From Apis mellifera (taxonomy: Eukaryota > Arthropoda > Insecta > Hymenoptera > Apidae): a stretch of 64,000 nt of DNA. Both the position numbers and the translations under genes were made by a program. Shown here in pieces: positions 52,155 through 64,000 of this stretch. The first letter of the stretch is position 1. Each line of letters opens with the position of its first letter. The notes under the pieces are model-generated. The model saw only the letters and a program-made list of their open reading frames with translations, had not been told where the DNA came from and did not search any database. The stretch spans positions 806,001 to 870,000 of the forward strand of contig NC_037646.1 in assembly GCF_003254395.2 (NCBI RefSeq), read 5' to 3'.

Positions 52155-52440
52155 AAAGATATTGATGACGATTATCTATGGATATTTCATTAATTTTTTG
52201 ATATAAAAATATTATTAAAATATCAATAACATGAATAGAAGTGATTTAAGTTAACTAATATAATTTTTCAATAAAATTTATTTATTTTTATTACAATTTA
52301 TTACAGATAACATTTTTGCATGCTTTAATAATAACTTATAATCAAAAAAAGTAAAAATTTCAATTAGTTCTATCTGTATATCTTAATCATATTATCTATA
52401 ATTAATATTGATTAATTAATATTAATTATAATTACTCTAT
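52010..52440 (+). repeat. Interspersed repeat family B, copy 3 (unclassified)
   Basis: After GATATATCGATAATATTATT and an AT run (about 52110-52150) the order is: ATTAAAGATATTGATGACG, ATTATCTATGGATATTTCAT, TAATTTTTTGATAT, AAAATATCAATAACATGAAT, AGAAGTGATTTAAGTTAA, TTATTTTTATTACAATTTAT, TACAGATAACATTTTTGCAT, GCTTTAATAATAACTTATAA, CTATCTGTATATCTTAATCA. This is the best preserved copy. The AT microsatellite has expanded inside it. Confidence 0.65.
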
Positions 52441-55400
52441 ATGATATATCAGAAAGTCAATATTATAGAGAAAAAGATATGAATATGCGATATTCATATA
52501 TTCATATTTATTTTTTGAGGAAATCTCAATAATGAATAAAAAAATCATAAAAAAACTATCTTTTTATATAAAATAAATATTATAGATCTTATGGAATGAG
52601 AATTTTCATTTTTTTTTAATAAAATCTGAGTACATTTAGTTAGTAAAGATTACAGATTAATAAATTTAGGTAATATGAAACACTGGTTTGAGGAAAATAA
52701 ATTATAAAATTGTGTTAAAATATTATATATAAAATATTATAAAAAGATTTTATTAATATATAAATATAATAAATAGTATCAAATATAATAAAAGATTAAT
52801 TAGATGAAATAAACAATTTATTTTGTCTTACATTATTGATATAAATATAATATATATAATAAATATAAATTGTGTTTCCACACAAATATGATAGGCCTAT
52901 AATTAGCATCATATGTATCTTTATAATTCGTTTTCAAAATCTTCTGAAAATTTCTAAAAAGTTAATCATATTACTATGAATCAAATAAATCTCACATTTT
53001 TATCAATTTACTATTTTGAATTATATTTTCTATTATTATATTATAATCAAAATAGTTCAATCTTTAAATTTTTCACTAATCTATTAAAACTATGATTATT
53101 ATAATATGACTTAGCTTTTTTATTTTTTAAAAAATCACAAAATAATCTAAACAAATCTAAACAAATTTCACTTCAATAAACGCACATAAAAACTTTCTAT
53201 TATAGTTGAAACATAAAACGTCCATTAAATATATATTTAAAAAAAATAATTGCTATAGAAAAATGTTTTAGTTGTTATAATATTTGAAATATAATTTGTA
53301 TACAGGTAAAAATATTAATAGCTCGTATTTCTATCTTATATTATCTTATATTTCTCCATTTGTTATCTTAAAATATATATTCATATAGATAGGAAGTTTA
53401 TAAATCATTTATAAACATTATTTGCAAGCAATTCGTAAATATTTTATGACTTATTACTTGATCTTTTTTCTCGCAAAATAGTTTTCGAATATCCATAAAT
53501 ATTCTATTATATGAGGAATTATTTGAATTTCCTTTGCATTTACTATTCATTAAAAAATCGAAACTTGTAATAAAAGTATTTATAAAGTAAAAATATTACA
53601 AAAAAACAGATTTCTTCGAAATGACTGCTTTTTCGATATGACATATATATACAATGAGAAAGAAAATATTCATATATATTCTTTAAAATTATAATTTAAA
53701 TAATTTTTTTAAAATTGAACAGACAACTTTTTTTGAGATATTAAAAAGAATTACTTTAGATAATATAATTAGATAATATATAATTATATAATATATAAAA
53801 AAAATTTTTTAAATTATTATTAGTTGAAATTTTGAAGAATAAAAATTTAAAACATATTTTTTGTAAATTTGAAAAAGTTATATGTACATATTCAAAATTT
53901 TATCGAAATTGAACACACTAAAATGCTATAGATATCGAAAGATATAAAAATTTCAGATTATTTTATTATAATTGTAAATCGAAAATTATATAAAATTACG
54001 AATTTCAATATTTTCGATTATTTATAATTCATAACAATATTAATCGCATATTAATAAAATTTTATTCACATATATAGATTTATATTGCTTTTTTTACATA
54101 TCATTTAGTAAAAATTATTCTATTTTAAAAAATATATAAAAAATTTTTTCTTTCATTGTACATTAGACTATTATTGGAGCTAATCATTCAAAGTGAAAAA
54201 AATTTTAAAGATATAAAGATATAAGATATAAAGATTAAAGATAAATATCTCGAAAAATAAAAGAAATATAGCTTGCAATTTTCTTAAATGGAATGATATA
54301 TTAATTTTTTGTTATTTAGATAGTTGTTGTCAAACTCAATAATATTTATTTGAAACATTGACTCCATTTTAATATATGAGACATCGAAAGAGTGAAAAGG
54401 AAATATCAATCGAAAACTTATAAACAAGAATTATAATGATAATGATTCAAGTTGCTGCAAATTTATAATTTTCGAGATATTAATAAAAATATATGTACAC
54501 TCATACTACATTCTATTTTGCTTATACAACATATACTTGACACGAATACGTAGTCAATCATTATTCGAATATTTATTTCAAAGAAACACTTCGATATCAC
54601 TGTAATATCGAAGTTATAATGATAAAAACTAAATGCTATAAAAATTAAAAATTATTATTCACTTAAGCATTCGCAATCATGACATTTAAGAGGGGAGTAA
54701 TTTCTACAAATTCAATAGAAGTAGAAAGAAGAAATGAATATGAGTGAGATATAAATACTTGATAAATACAGATTTGAGTTATAAGCGTTAAATGTTTAAT
54801 TCAACACGAAGATGATTGCAAGATTCCAAGAACTAATAGAGATAGCGACGAATGTTTAAGTGAAATATTTATTTGTTTGGTCATTCAAATTATTTCAATT
54901 GAATGTCAAAATGTTAATGATATAATGATATAATTTTACTAAGTAATAAAAGATAGAGAGAATTCTGAAATTTAAAATTTATATTTTTAAAATTTTGGAT
55001 TATATATATTATATAACTTATTTTATAATATTTTTTACACTTCTCTTTGTTTAGATTTATGTCTAGAGAATATAAAATATATAATATATAGAGTCTGATC
55101 GAATAATATATGGGAAGAATAATTTCTTACAAAAAAATAAAATAAAATAAGATTTTATTTTCAGAAAATTAAGCATGAAAACTTTTTAAATACAAATGAA
55201 ATTAACTAATTTTTGATTGGATACGAATAAACTATCAATTACTAAATTATACGATTATTCTATATGATTATTCTATAATAAGCAAAAAATAGAATAAAAT
55301 TTTATTATTTATGTTTAAATCTTTATTTTTTAAGAAAAGATTGAATATATATTGACAATATATAGTCAAAATAATTACAAATACAATCAATAATTTCTAA

Positions 55401-58219
55401 AATTCTGTTTTCAGAAACTAATTTTTAAATAAAATAAAATTAATTCTTCATTTCAAATTTGATTTTTTTAAAAACTCTAAAAATTTATACTTATATATGT
55501 TAGTAGAGATTTGAAAAAATTCATGAAAAAAGTGACCGAAATTACAATCATAATAATATCAATTTTATATTCGTACCTATTATATTTAAAAATTTCAATT
55601 TTGTCAAATATGTTATGATTTTTTAATCGTTATTTACTAATTATGCACTTTTTAAATACGTGTATTATTTTTTTCAAATAAGCACTCAAAAATAAATGTG
55701 ATTATCGCGTTAGCTATAAACAAAATGCAAGAATATAATAATAATAATAATAATGTATATTTTTATTAATAATAATTGAAAACTATGAATAGATTATTAT
55801 CATTATTTTATAAATTTTTGATCGACATACTTATATATGACTATATACTTTTCTAATCAATGACAAATACTGAAGTTCTATATGCTAAAAAACATTTTTC
55901 TATTTTATATACTTAAAGAATATTATAAGGATAATAGAATATATTTATTTAAGAAGAGTACTAACATATACAACATAAATTTCCTTTTTATGTATCTTCT
56001 TAAGTATTTTTTGTTAAAATCTTTAATTATATAAAACAGAAATATAATTTTTTTAATGAATGTTATTAAGTTGTTGCAATTATTTCGTATCTATTTAAAA
56101 CATAAAAAATCGAAAAAAATTTCCTAATTTTACTTTAATGAAGATATTTTAAATTACAAATAACATATAACAAATAGATAAAATTGTATTTATTTCATAC
56201 AAATATATTAATAATACATTAATAAATAGAATATATATGAAACAATTTGAAATGTGTTTTAATATATATATAAATAATTCATGTATATTTAAGTATATTT
56301 GAATTGATTTATTTAATTTTGCTTCATATATTCATCTTACAATATTAATCATCATCCAATATTACGAAGCATTATTATTAATACATTCATATAATATTTT
56401 GAAAATTCAGAAAATTATATTATTAAATAATAATATTCTAATACTAGAAACAATTCATTATGTTATGTTCATATGGTAATTTTTTTTATATTGCAATGAT
56501 ACAAAATTATAAATTATAAATATAATCTTTTGAATTTCTATTTCAAATAGAATTCTAATTTAAAATTTAAAATTTCTATTCATTAAAAATAAAATATTTA
56601 TATATAAAATAAAATTTATTTTATATATATATTTTATATATATATTTATTTTAATATATATTTTATTATATATATTTCATTTACAATAATAATATTATAA
56701 GTAAAATAAAAAAAAATTATAATTTATAATGATGGAATATATATAAATATAATATAATTTGATTGGTATAAAATTTTTCAAAAAAAATTAATTTATACTG
56801 ATTTCTTTTTTTATTTTAATATTAATAATCAAAAATTGTAAAAGAAACAAAAATATAGAATTAGACATAACGTTGCATAATATGATTTATAACAACATGT
56901 ATACAAAACAATAGTTTAATGATGAATAATCACATACGATAATATAATACTATTTATTTACAATATAAAAGTATTACAATATTTATAAAGAAAGATTTTC
57001 ATAAATATATTCCATAAATTCGAAAAATTTTGAAATTTTCGAGCTACATAGTGTATATGTAAGTGCACATGTATTATTTTTTTACTGCTTAAATTCACTC
57101 CAAGCAAAATTAATCCACAAAAATTCGATTATTTTTCATTTTTTGTTATAACTCAAGAACTGTAAAAGATCAAAAAAAATTATTTTTTTTAATCGAAAAT
57201 TATTATTTAGTAAAATATTACCAAATGTTATATAATTAGAAATAAAAAACTTATAATTTTATTTCATTTTTTTCTGCAAAATCTGAATCAAAAGTTTCAA
57301 TAATTATAAAATAATATAAAAAAAAAACAAATTCTTTTTTATTTCAAAGCTTTGTTATATTACTAGATTTTGTTCTACAATAATCTGAAAAAATTTCTGA
57401 ATTTCATTATATATATATTATATAAGCAATCTTCTTTTAACACTTATAATGATAAGATAATTTATATTATGTATTAAAATAGGAATGAAATACATGAAGA
57501 AAATTGTTTAATTTTAACTCATCTTTATTAAATTTTTTTCTTATTTTTAATATAATTATTAAATTTTTATTTTCTTACAGAATAAATAAGAAAATGTAAG
57601 AGTGTATAAACAATAATTCGATTATATTAAATAATTTTAAAAAATATATATTTATAGATTATTCTTTATGATGATGAAATTTTTAGATTTATGTAAGAAA
57701 ATTCTTTGATGATTTGTAATAGTTACCCGAATCTATTCCAATACATCATTTGAACTATTTATACATTTTCAATTATTGAGAAAACGATTATTGCATCTTG
57801 AATCTCTTCAAGATTTCAATTTAAAATCTAAAAATTTGTATTAGTTTCAGAATTTAGGAAATTATCGTTATAATTATATAAATTAAACATAATAATAACA
57901 TAAATTAAACATAATCTGAATTCAATATATTTTTAATTTTCGAATATTTTTTCTTTCTCCTTTCATTACATAATTTAACCTAACTTAATCTAATTTAATC
58001 TAATTTAAGTTAAACTAGCGAAAATTTCAAAAAATATATTATATCATTGAATTCCATTTTTCATATATGAACATATCTTATTATTAAATCTATTACTTTG
58101 CATTTTATTTAATTAACTAATTAATTAAGAGAAAATTTTATTAAATTTTAAAAAAATGAATCTACTTTATATATATTTTATATATCTTTTCTTCTTCTTT
58201 GCTACTGCATTTTATAATG

Positions 58220-58580
58220 AAATAAATTATCGATTATCAATATCTTAATAATAATAGTAACAGTTTTCAATAATATTGATAATATTATTAAAAGAATAGA
58301 AGTGATAAGAAAATATTATTTGCAATAAGTTGCAATAATAAATAGACTTTATTAAGAAACTATATTGTAATTTATTTAAGTCATTTAATTTGCAATATCT
58401 TAAAAAATATTTTGAATATATCGAAAACTCAATAAAATATCGTTTATCAATAAATAACTATTAACAATATTATTAATAATAAATTTGAATAAGGAAAAAT
58501 AGAAACTCTACTTATGTATATCTTAATGATATTATTGTTAAGATAGTGATAATTATAATTCCATAAATGTCTTAAAAAAG
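58220..58580 (+). repeat. Interspersed repeat family B, diverged copy 4
   Basis: It shares the opening TATCGATTATCAATATC, AATATTGATAATATTATTAA, AGAATAGAAGTGAT and the tail ACTTATGTATATCTTAATGA, TTGTTAAGATAGTGAT with the other copies. The middle is rearranged or lost. Confidence 0.4.
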
Positions 58581-59651
58581 CAATATTAGTTCATGTTCTT
58601 ATTGTTCAATATAAAATAAAGCTATTTTGATCGCAGTTAATCATTATTATATAATATTTTGATTTGCAGTATTTTAAAACAAAATCGTGGAAAACCAAAT
58701 AAAAGTTTAAAATACTTTATGTAATAATGTTTGTAATGTTTCAAATCAATTAAATAAGATTCGATAATTATATTTAATTCCATTTATAATCACAAACATT
58801 AAAATACAAAAATATAATAATTAATTAAAAATTATATGCAGCATGTAAATTTCTCAGATTATTATTTATAAATAATAATAATAAATATAAAATATTTAAT
58901 AAATTTTACTATTATTAAAAGTTTATATATTAAATTATTATTTAAAAAATTAAAATTGTACTATTTAGTAATCAAATTGTAGAATTATTAAACATTGAAA
59001 CAATTTTATTAATTTTCATTCAAATAAATAAAATTTAATATAAAAAAAGAAATAATTGTTCTATTATATATCGAAAATTCTCCTATCTGATATTTTTATC
59101 TTATTATATATTATATAGATATAAAAGATCCTATACACATAGAATAATATAATATTGTATTGTGTTATATATATTGTTGTTAAAAAATATCTATATATAT
59201 AATAATTTAATATTTAATATTTTTAAAATAATTTGATATTTTAGATAGATTTAAGTTTAGAATATATTTTAATCATAAAATTATGTATAAGAATTTGCAA
59301 TTATAAAAAGAAACTTATTCTTTATTATTCTTATTATTGATTATTATATCTATTATATATCCAATGAAATACTATGATACTAAAATTTATTTGTAAAAAA
59401 AAACAATTTTTTTTATTTGATAAAATATATTTCTTCGATTTATTCAATTTATTATATAAATATAGATATAAAACATATATCAATTAGAGATGAATGTCAA
59501 AGACACATATATAATTAATATATTAATATTTCCATTTATCCATAATTTTTAATATATCCGAATCTATATATTTTGATGTATATTTGAGTATTGAAAATTA
59601 TATAAATTAAAATATACAGTTACATTATTGATATTTATAAACTTTTTATTA

Positions 59652-60921
59652 TTGGGTTGGCAACTAAGTAATTGCGGATTTCACTCATAGATGGCTTCAG
59701 TTGAATTTTTAGGTTTGCTGGCATAATCCAAATGTAAAACACATTTTGTTATTTGATAGTTGGCAATTCAGCTGTCAATCAGTAAAAAAAGTTTTTTGAT
59801 CGGTTGCATAGTTTTCATTTGGCGTTCGTTGAAAAATGGAAAATCAAAAGGAACATTATCGTCATATTTTGCTTTTTTATTTTCGCAAAGGGAAAAACGC
59901 ATCGCAAGCTCACAAAAAGTTATGTGCTGTTTTAAGGCGACGAAGCCTTAAAAAAAGTGTCAAAATTGGTTTGACAAATTTTGTTCTGGTGATTTTTCAC
60001 TCAAAGACGAAAAACGCTCTGGTCGTCCAGTTGAAATTGATGACGACCTAATCAAAGCAATAATCGATTCGGATCGTCATAGTACAACTCGTGAGATTGC
60101 AGAGAAGCTTCATGTATCACATACATGCATTGAAAACCACTTAAAACAACTTGGCTATGTTCAAAAACTCAATACATGGGTTCTTCACGAACTGAAAGAA
60201 AAGCATTTAACGCAATACATTAACAGCTGCGATTTGCTAAAGAAACGTAATGAAAATGATCCATTTTTAAAACGATTGATAACTGGCGATGAAAAATGGG
60301 TTGTTTACAACAATATCAAGCGGAAAAGATCGTGGAGCAGGCCACGTGAACCAGCTCAATAATCAAAAGCTGGTATTCATCAAAAGAAGGTTTTGTTATC
60401 AGTTTGGTGGGATTACAAAGGAATTGTCTATTTTAAACTCTTACTACCCAACCGAACGATCAATTCTGTTGTCTACATTGAACAATTAACGAAATTAAAC
60501 AATGCAGTTGAAGAAAAGCGGCCCGAATTGACAAATCGAAAAGATGTTGTATTCCATCATGACAATGCAAGGCCACACACATCTTTGGTCACTCGGTAAA
60601 AATTATTGGAGCTTGGTTGGGATGTTTTGCCACATCCATCATATAGTCCTGATCTTGCACCATCTGATTACTTTTTGTTTCGATCTTTACAAAACTCCTT
60701 GAATGGTAAAAATTTCAATAATGATGATGATATCAAATTCAGTTTTTTGCTAATAAAAACCAGAAGTTTTATGAACGTGGAATTATGATGCTGCCTGAAA
60801 GATGGCAAAAGGTCATTGATCAAAATGGGCAACACATTACAGAATAAAGTTATTTAGTTCCATGAAAAAATTATCTTTGATTTTCTAAAAAAAATCCACA
60901 ATTACTTAGTTGCCAACCCAA
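59652..60921 (+). mobile_element. Mariner transposon, mellifera-subfamily type, copy 2
   Basis: This is a 1270-bp element with TA at both flanks (59650-59651 and 60922-60923). The left end reads TTGGGTTGGCAACTAAGTAA. The right end is its near-perfect reverse complement, with one change (GTGG for GCGG) just inside. It is oriented opposite to the copy at 42061-43348. Its right end lies four bases (TATA) from the left end of an older, unrelated mariner, so it probably landed in a TA just outside that element. Confidence 0.93.
59836..60847 (+). pseudogene. Mariner transposase (DD34D), multiply broken
   Basis: It starts MENQKEHYRHILLFYFRKGK. It is frameshifted near 59937 (an extra T in GCTGTTTTAAGG, where the other copy reads CAVYGDEA) and again about 20 bases on. 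The helix-turn-helix and linker (SGRPVEIDD, TTREIAEKLHVSHTCIENHL, LGYVQKLNTWV) are readable across frames. The catalytic Asp residues survive in TGDEKWVVY, HHDNARPHTS and YSPDLAPSDYFLF. In-frame stops TAA occur at 60360 (after PREPAQ) and 60597 (where copy 1 has CAA). A 10-base deletion near 60738 shifts the tail. The normal stop is at 60845. It retains APSDY and the second-Asp frame that copy 1 has lost. Confidence 0.92.
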
Positions 60922-60925
60922 TATA

Positions 60926-62187
60926 TTAAGGTGTCCTATAAATTTCTTTTATACCACGCTAGAAACTTTAATTGGCTATTTTTATATGAACATGCAGGCT
61001 TATTTATTAACCGTTTATGGCATTGGTTTCAGTCATCCCAGAGCTCTTTTAAAATACGTTTCATTGGTGATACAAATAAAAAATTTTTTTTTTACGTCGT
61101 TCAATATGGATAGCAAAGAAAGCATTTGCGGCATGTTATGTTTCATTGTTTTAAAAAATATGATAGTGCAAATGATACTGCAAACGAGATTTTTACTGTT
61201 TACGGAAGTAATGCTACAACTATTATGACGATCCGCAATTGATTTAAATCTTATTTAGAGATTTAGAGCTAGCAATTTTGACTTGAAAAAAAGCCGCAGC
61301 GGCCACTCAACAACGATGGATCTTATCAAGATCATGTTTGCTGAAAATCTGTGCGCAAGATTAATAAATGCCAACATTTCTAACATTCTTAAGACAACGG
61401 TATATAATCACCTAATCAGGATAGGATATTTCAATCTATGTAAAGTTTGAGTTCCATAGCTATTGATGGAGACTGGTCTTATGAACTGTGTCTCTATATG
61501 CGATTTTCTTTTCTAACAACATGAAAGAAATTTTTTTTTAAAAAGACTTGTCACTGGAGACGAAACTTGGATTTTATATCAAAATGTGCATTGAAAATGC
61601 ATTTGATTTGAAGACAATAGATCTTCAACTGTCGCGAAGCCTAAACTTCACTTGAAGAAAGTTCTTTCGTCTATTTTGTAAGACTGGAAAGGTATAGTTT
61701 ACGAATTCTTTTCTTAAAGTGAAAATCATCAATTCTGCAAAATATTACAATATCAGTTTGATAAATTGAAAGACAGCCAAAAAACGGCCAAAATTGACGA
61801 ACCGACGAAGCTATCACAACAAAATAATATATAATAAAAGTACATGTTGCATTGACTGTAAGAGAAAGGCTATTACAATTTGATTGGGACATTTTATCAT
61901 ATTTTCTGTATTTCTCAAATCTTGCTCCGATTATTACTTGTTCCTGTCATTAAAAAATTCTTTCCATGATAAACGATTTCAAATCCTAAGCGAAATAAAA
62001 ATGCATCTCGAGGAATATTTTGCAAATAAACCCCAATAATTTTTCCAAAAAAGAAATAATGAGGCTTCTTGAGAGATGAAAAAAAGTGATAAAGCAGAAC
62101 GGTTCATATATATAATGCAATAAATCAACAAATATTGTGTATTCATTTCGTATCAAAAAAAAAAAAAATACTTATAAGACACTCTAA
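60926..62187 (+). mobile_element. Older mariner transposon, cecropia-like type
   Basis: A 1262-bp element bounded by TA (60924-60925 and 62188-62189). The left end TTAAGGTGTCCTATAAAT pairs with the right end read in reverse, TTAGAGTGTCTTATAAGT. The termini and internal protein differ from the neighbouring mellifera-type copies, so this is a separate subfamily. The cecropia-like label is from memory of the GTGTC-type ends and protein and is tentative. It is more decayed than its neighbour, hence probably the earlier insertion. Confidence 0.85.
61106..62124 (+). pseudogene. Cecropia-like mariner transposase, heavily decayed
   Basis: From the ATG at 61106 (MDSK), homology moves to another frame at once: KHLRHVMFHCFKKYDSANDT, then EIFTVYGSNATTIMTIRN, a stop where Trp is usual, and FKSYLEI (N-terminal helix-turn-helix). 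Later pieces are KKSRSGHSTT, LVTGDETWI (first catalytic Asp, codon at 61559), HVALTVRERLLQFDWDIL, DYYLFLSLKNSFHDKRFQIL (third Asp, codon at 61929) and HLEEYFANKPQ. The second Asp motif (HDNA) is not recognisable near 61820. Many stops and at least five frame changes are present. It is a fossil. The 73-codon minus-strand frame at 61671-61892 is a shadow. Confidence 0.85.
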
Positions 62188-63554
62188 TATTTTTTAAAAA
62201 TAACTTAAACTCATATAATCTAAACATTATAAGTATTGTTTGATAATATTTATAAAGTTTATATATATATTTTTTTTTATCAAAATTTAAATTTATTAAT
62301 TTTTAATAAATCTTATCAATATTTTGTGTGGTAAATATTTATTTTTCCATTTATTTGCTAAATAATTTGATTAAACTTTATGGAAATAAATATTTAAATT
62401 AAAATATATGTTTATGAATTTATTACATAACCTAATATTATCTTATTTTTATAGCAAAATTTTGTATGATTTCTATTCAATTATTACAAGAAATTAAATA
62501 ATCGATTTAAAAAAATGATAATATTATGAAATAATTTTGTTGCAATTATTACTTTTAAAAAATCGATATTTGAATATAAATATGAACGCTTTTATCCTTT
62601 ATTTAATTTAACTATTATTGAATTTTTACATTTTACATTTACATTTTAATTATATAATATAGATAATTAAATTTTATTTTTAATATTTTTACTATATTAC
62701 ACATAACATTATTCATATTATTATCTATTATTATATTAATAAGTCAAAGCCTCAGAATTTTATTTAATTTTTTACCTAAAATTTTCTATCATAATTTTAC
62801 AAAAATCATAAATAATTTGAAATCAATTGAGATCTTGTAAAAAAAAAATTGAAACTATGCAAAGAGTAAAAAAAACTATGTAAACCTAATATAAAAAAAT
62901 TGAATTTCCTACTTTTTATAAAATTATGATTTATCATTTATTATTAAATTCAAAAATTTACAAATTTTGGCTATTAGAAAAAAATTTATATATATAAATA
63001 GATAAGAATTATAATTTGTTCTTCTTTAAAACAAATGTATTTTATTGTTATAATGTATTTTGATGTTGTTATTAAGAAAAATTGATGTTTCAGTTGTAAA
63101 TTCTTTAAACCGCAAAAAACGAGCTTGACTATGACAAATATAATTATTCCATGCAAACAAAAAATGATTAGGAAAATAGATTAATATTCGTTTAAAAGTA
63201 TTGATACAAAAAAATAAATTCATAATTAAAATTTTAAAACAATCAAACAAAAATATTATATTAATTCTATGCCATTCATAATTCAAAAAAACAATTTGAA
63301 CATTAAAATGTAATGAATATATATGTATACATACATTCTAATGTATTAGGAGTCAACATTTCATGTCATCATTAGATTATTTATTCTCATTATTTCTTTC
63401 ACAAATGATAAGATTAATTGTAGTTTCTTTGAATATGAATATCAATTTATAATGTAAATATGTATATCTTTCGTTTAGAATGATAGTTCGTTTAGAATGA
63501 TAGTACTAAAATAAAAATAAAGAACTTAATTGCATTTTTGGTAATAGAAATCTG
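62188..63554. other. AT-rich sequence, nothing recognised
   Basis: A/T-rich with short homopolymers and no repeat family I can name. A minus-strand open frame (63026-63286) reads with a few Trp and Cys residues but has no domain I recognise and starts at a non-ATG codon, so it is not called. A 17-bp direct repeat (TTCGTTTAGAATGATAG, at 63471 and 63488) is the only tandem feature. Confidence 0.5.
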
Positions 63555-63875
63555 GATTAAGAATATCTTTAGAGAATTCTTAAAAGTCAAAATAAACATA
63601 AAAATTATATAAATATGATTGAGATTTATTTATTAAGTTATAAATAATTAAGTTCATTATAACAATGAAGTAAGGTATAATAAAATACAATAAAACTGAG
63701 ACAAAGCAATTTCATTATTATCTACATCTTACTTCAATGTAATGTAATCTTCAATTATTTATAACTTATAATTTAATAAATAAGATTTAAAGTAGATAGT
63801 TTTATATACTAATTCTTATTTTTGTTTTAGTCTTTATAATTTTATAATTTTCTAAAGATTTTTCACGAATATATT
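63555..63875. mobile_element. Foldback/MITE-like element with long inverted repeats, copy 2
   Basis: The left arm (about 63561-63675) reads GAATATCTTTAGAGAATTCT, AAAATAAACATAAAAATTAT, TTTATTTATTAAGTTATAAA, AATGAAGTAAG. The right arm (about 63730-63872) returns as its reverse complement: CTTACTTCAATG, ATTATTTATAACTTATAATT, AATAAATAAGATTTAAAGTA, TTTTGTTTTAGTC, TTCTAAAGATTTTTCACGAA. The spacer is about 55 bp. The outer and inner blocks match the copy at 41733-42012 in inverted orientation, which makes this a repeat family and not a chance palindrome. No coding capacity. Confidence 0.7.
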
Positions 63876-64000
63876 AACATTTTATATATAAATTAAATTC
63901 TGTTAAAATGCGCAGTAGTCAAAGAATCTAAAATTAAAATAACCAAAGCTTCAACTAAAACTAAAATTAATACTATCATTTGGCAAACCATGTACGATTT

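Larger units (their letters stand above)
43349..59651. other. AT-rich region between mariners, no intact gene seen
   Basis: This is probably still intron of the AMFR-like gene if that gene continues beyond the window. It holds AT microsatellites and cruciform-prone AT palindromes, an isolated minus-strand splice-donor match (44152-44160), a pseudogene-like open segment (46371-46667), a GC-elevated relic (49570-50190), two family B copies (52.0 and 58.2 kb) and a long poly-T (51911-51934). Mixed-composition patches without open frames occur near 44040-44560 and 54640-54860. Open frames at 46418-46636 and 50117-50398 on the - strand are shadows or A/T chance. Confidence 0.5.

Noticed and set aside
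57973..58015. TAACCTAACTTAATCTAATT-like run resembling insect telomeric CCTAA repeats
   Set aside because: Only one CCTAA is exact and the rest is a 10-bp A/T repeat; not a telomeric array.
60289..60489. 66-codon frame KLVFIKRRFCYQFGG inside mariner copy 2
   Set aside because: It is an alternate frame of the transposase linker; the true frame reads KVLLSVWWDYKG.
60910..61228. Overlapping open frames at the start of the third mariner
   Set aside because: They are the element's untranslated 5' part and a wrong frame of its transposase.
1..64000. tRNA, snRNA, rRNA genes and CRISPR arrays
   Set aside because: No B-box-like GGTTCGAATCC, cloverleaf, rRNA core or regularly spaced repeats were seen by reading; a tRNAscan or Infernal run would be decisive.

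Overview
This is a very A+T-rich (by eye well over 80 %), gene-poor stretch of an animal nuclear genome, almost certainly an insect and most plausibly a hymenopteran of the honey-bee kind. The evidence is the composition, canonical GT-AG splicing, mellifera-type and cecropia-like mariner transposons, and a Jockey-like LINE relic. No bacterial, organellar or viral genes were seen. The species is inferred, not proven.

Only one host gene is convincing. An ordered set of signals on the + strand looks like the 5' end of an AMFR/gp78-type ER membrane E3 ubiquitin ligase gene. First comes a GC-elevated promoter and leader island (about 12950-13470) ending in a perfect CAG|GTGAGT splice donor. A 10.3-kb intron follows. 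An acceptor (TTTACAG, ending 23751) opens an exon carrying the first 84 codons (23780-24031), which ends in a phase-0 donor. The remaining exons (other membrane spans, RING, CUE) were not found in the next 40 kb, so most of the window after 24031 is probably intron 2 of this gene.

The rest is repeats and decayed mobile elements. Positions 1-890 hold a decayed LINE endonuclease and linker. The 0.9-12.9 kb region has AT microsatellites, small tandem repeats and a 245-bp tandem duplication. The 13.5-23.7 kb intron has a GC-elevated island and copies of two unclassified interspersed families. The 24-42 kb region has a 26-bp minisatellite, Z-DNA-like CG runs and a foldback element. A broken mellifera-type mariner lies at 42061-43348 (- strand). 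An exon-like pseudogene fragment (46.4 kb) and a GC-elevated, TATA-bearing relic (49.6-50.2 kb) follow. A second mellifera-type mariner (59652-60921, + strand) abuts an older cecropia-like mariner (60926-62187) with only TATA between them. A long-inverted-repeat element closes the window (63555-63875).

All three mariners are coding-dead, with frameshifts and stops. Calls rest on reading the sequence and on remembered family motifs. No database search was possible.
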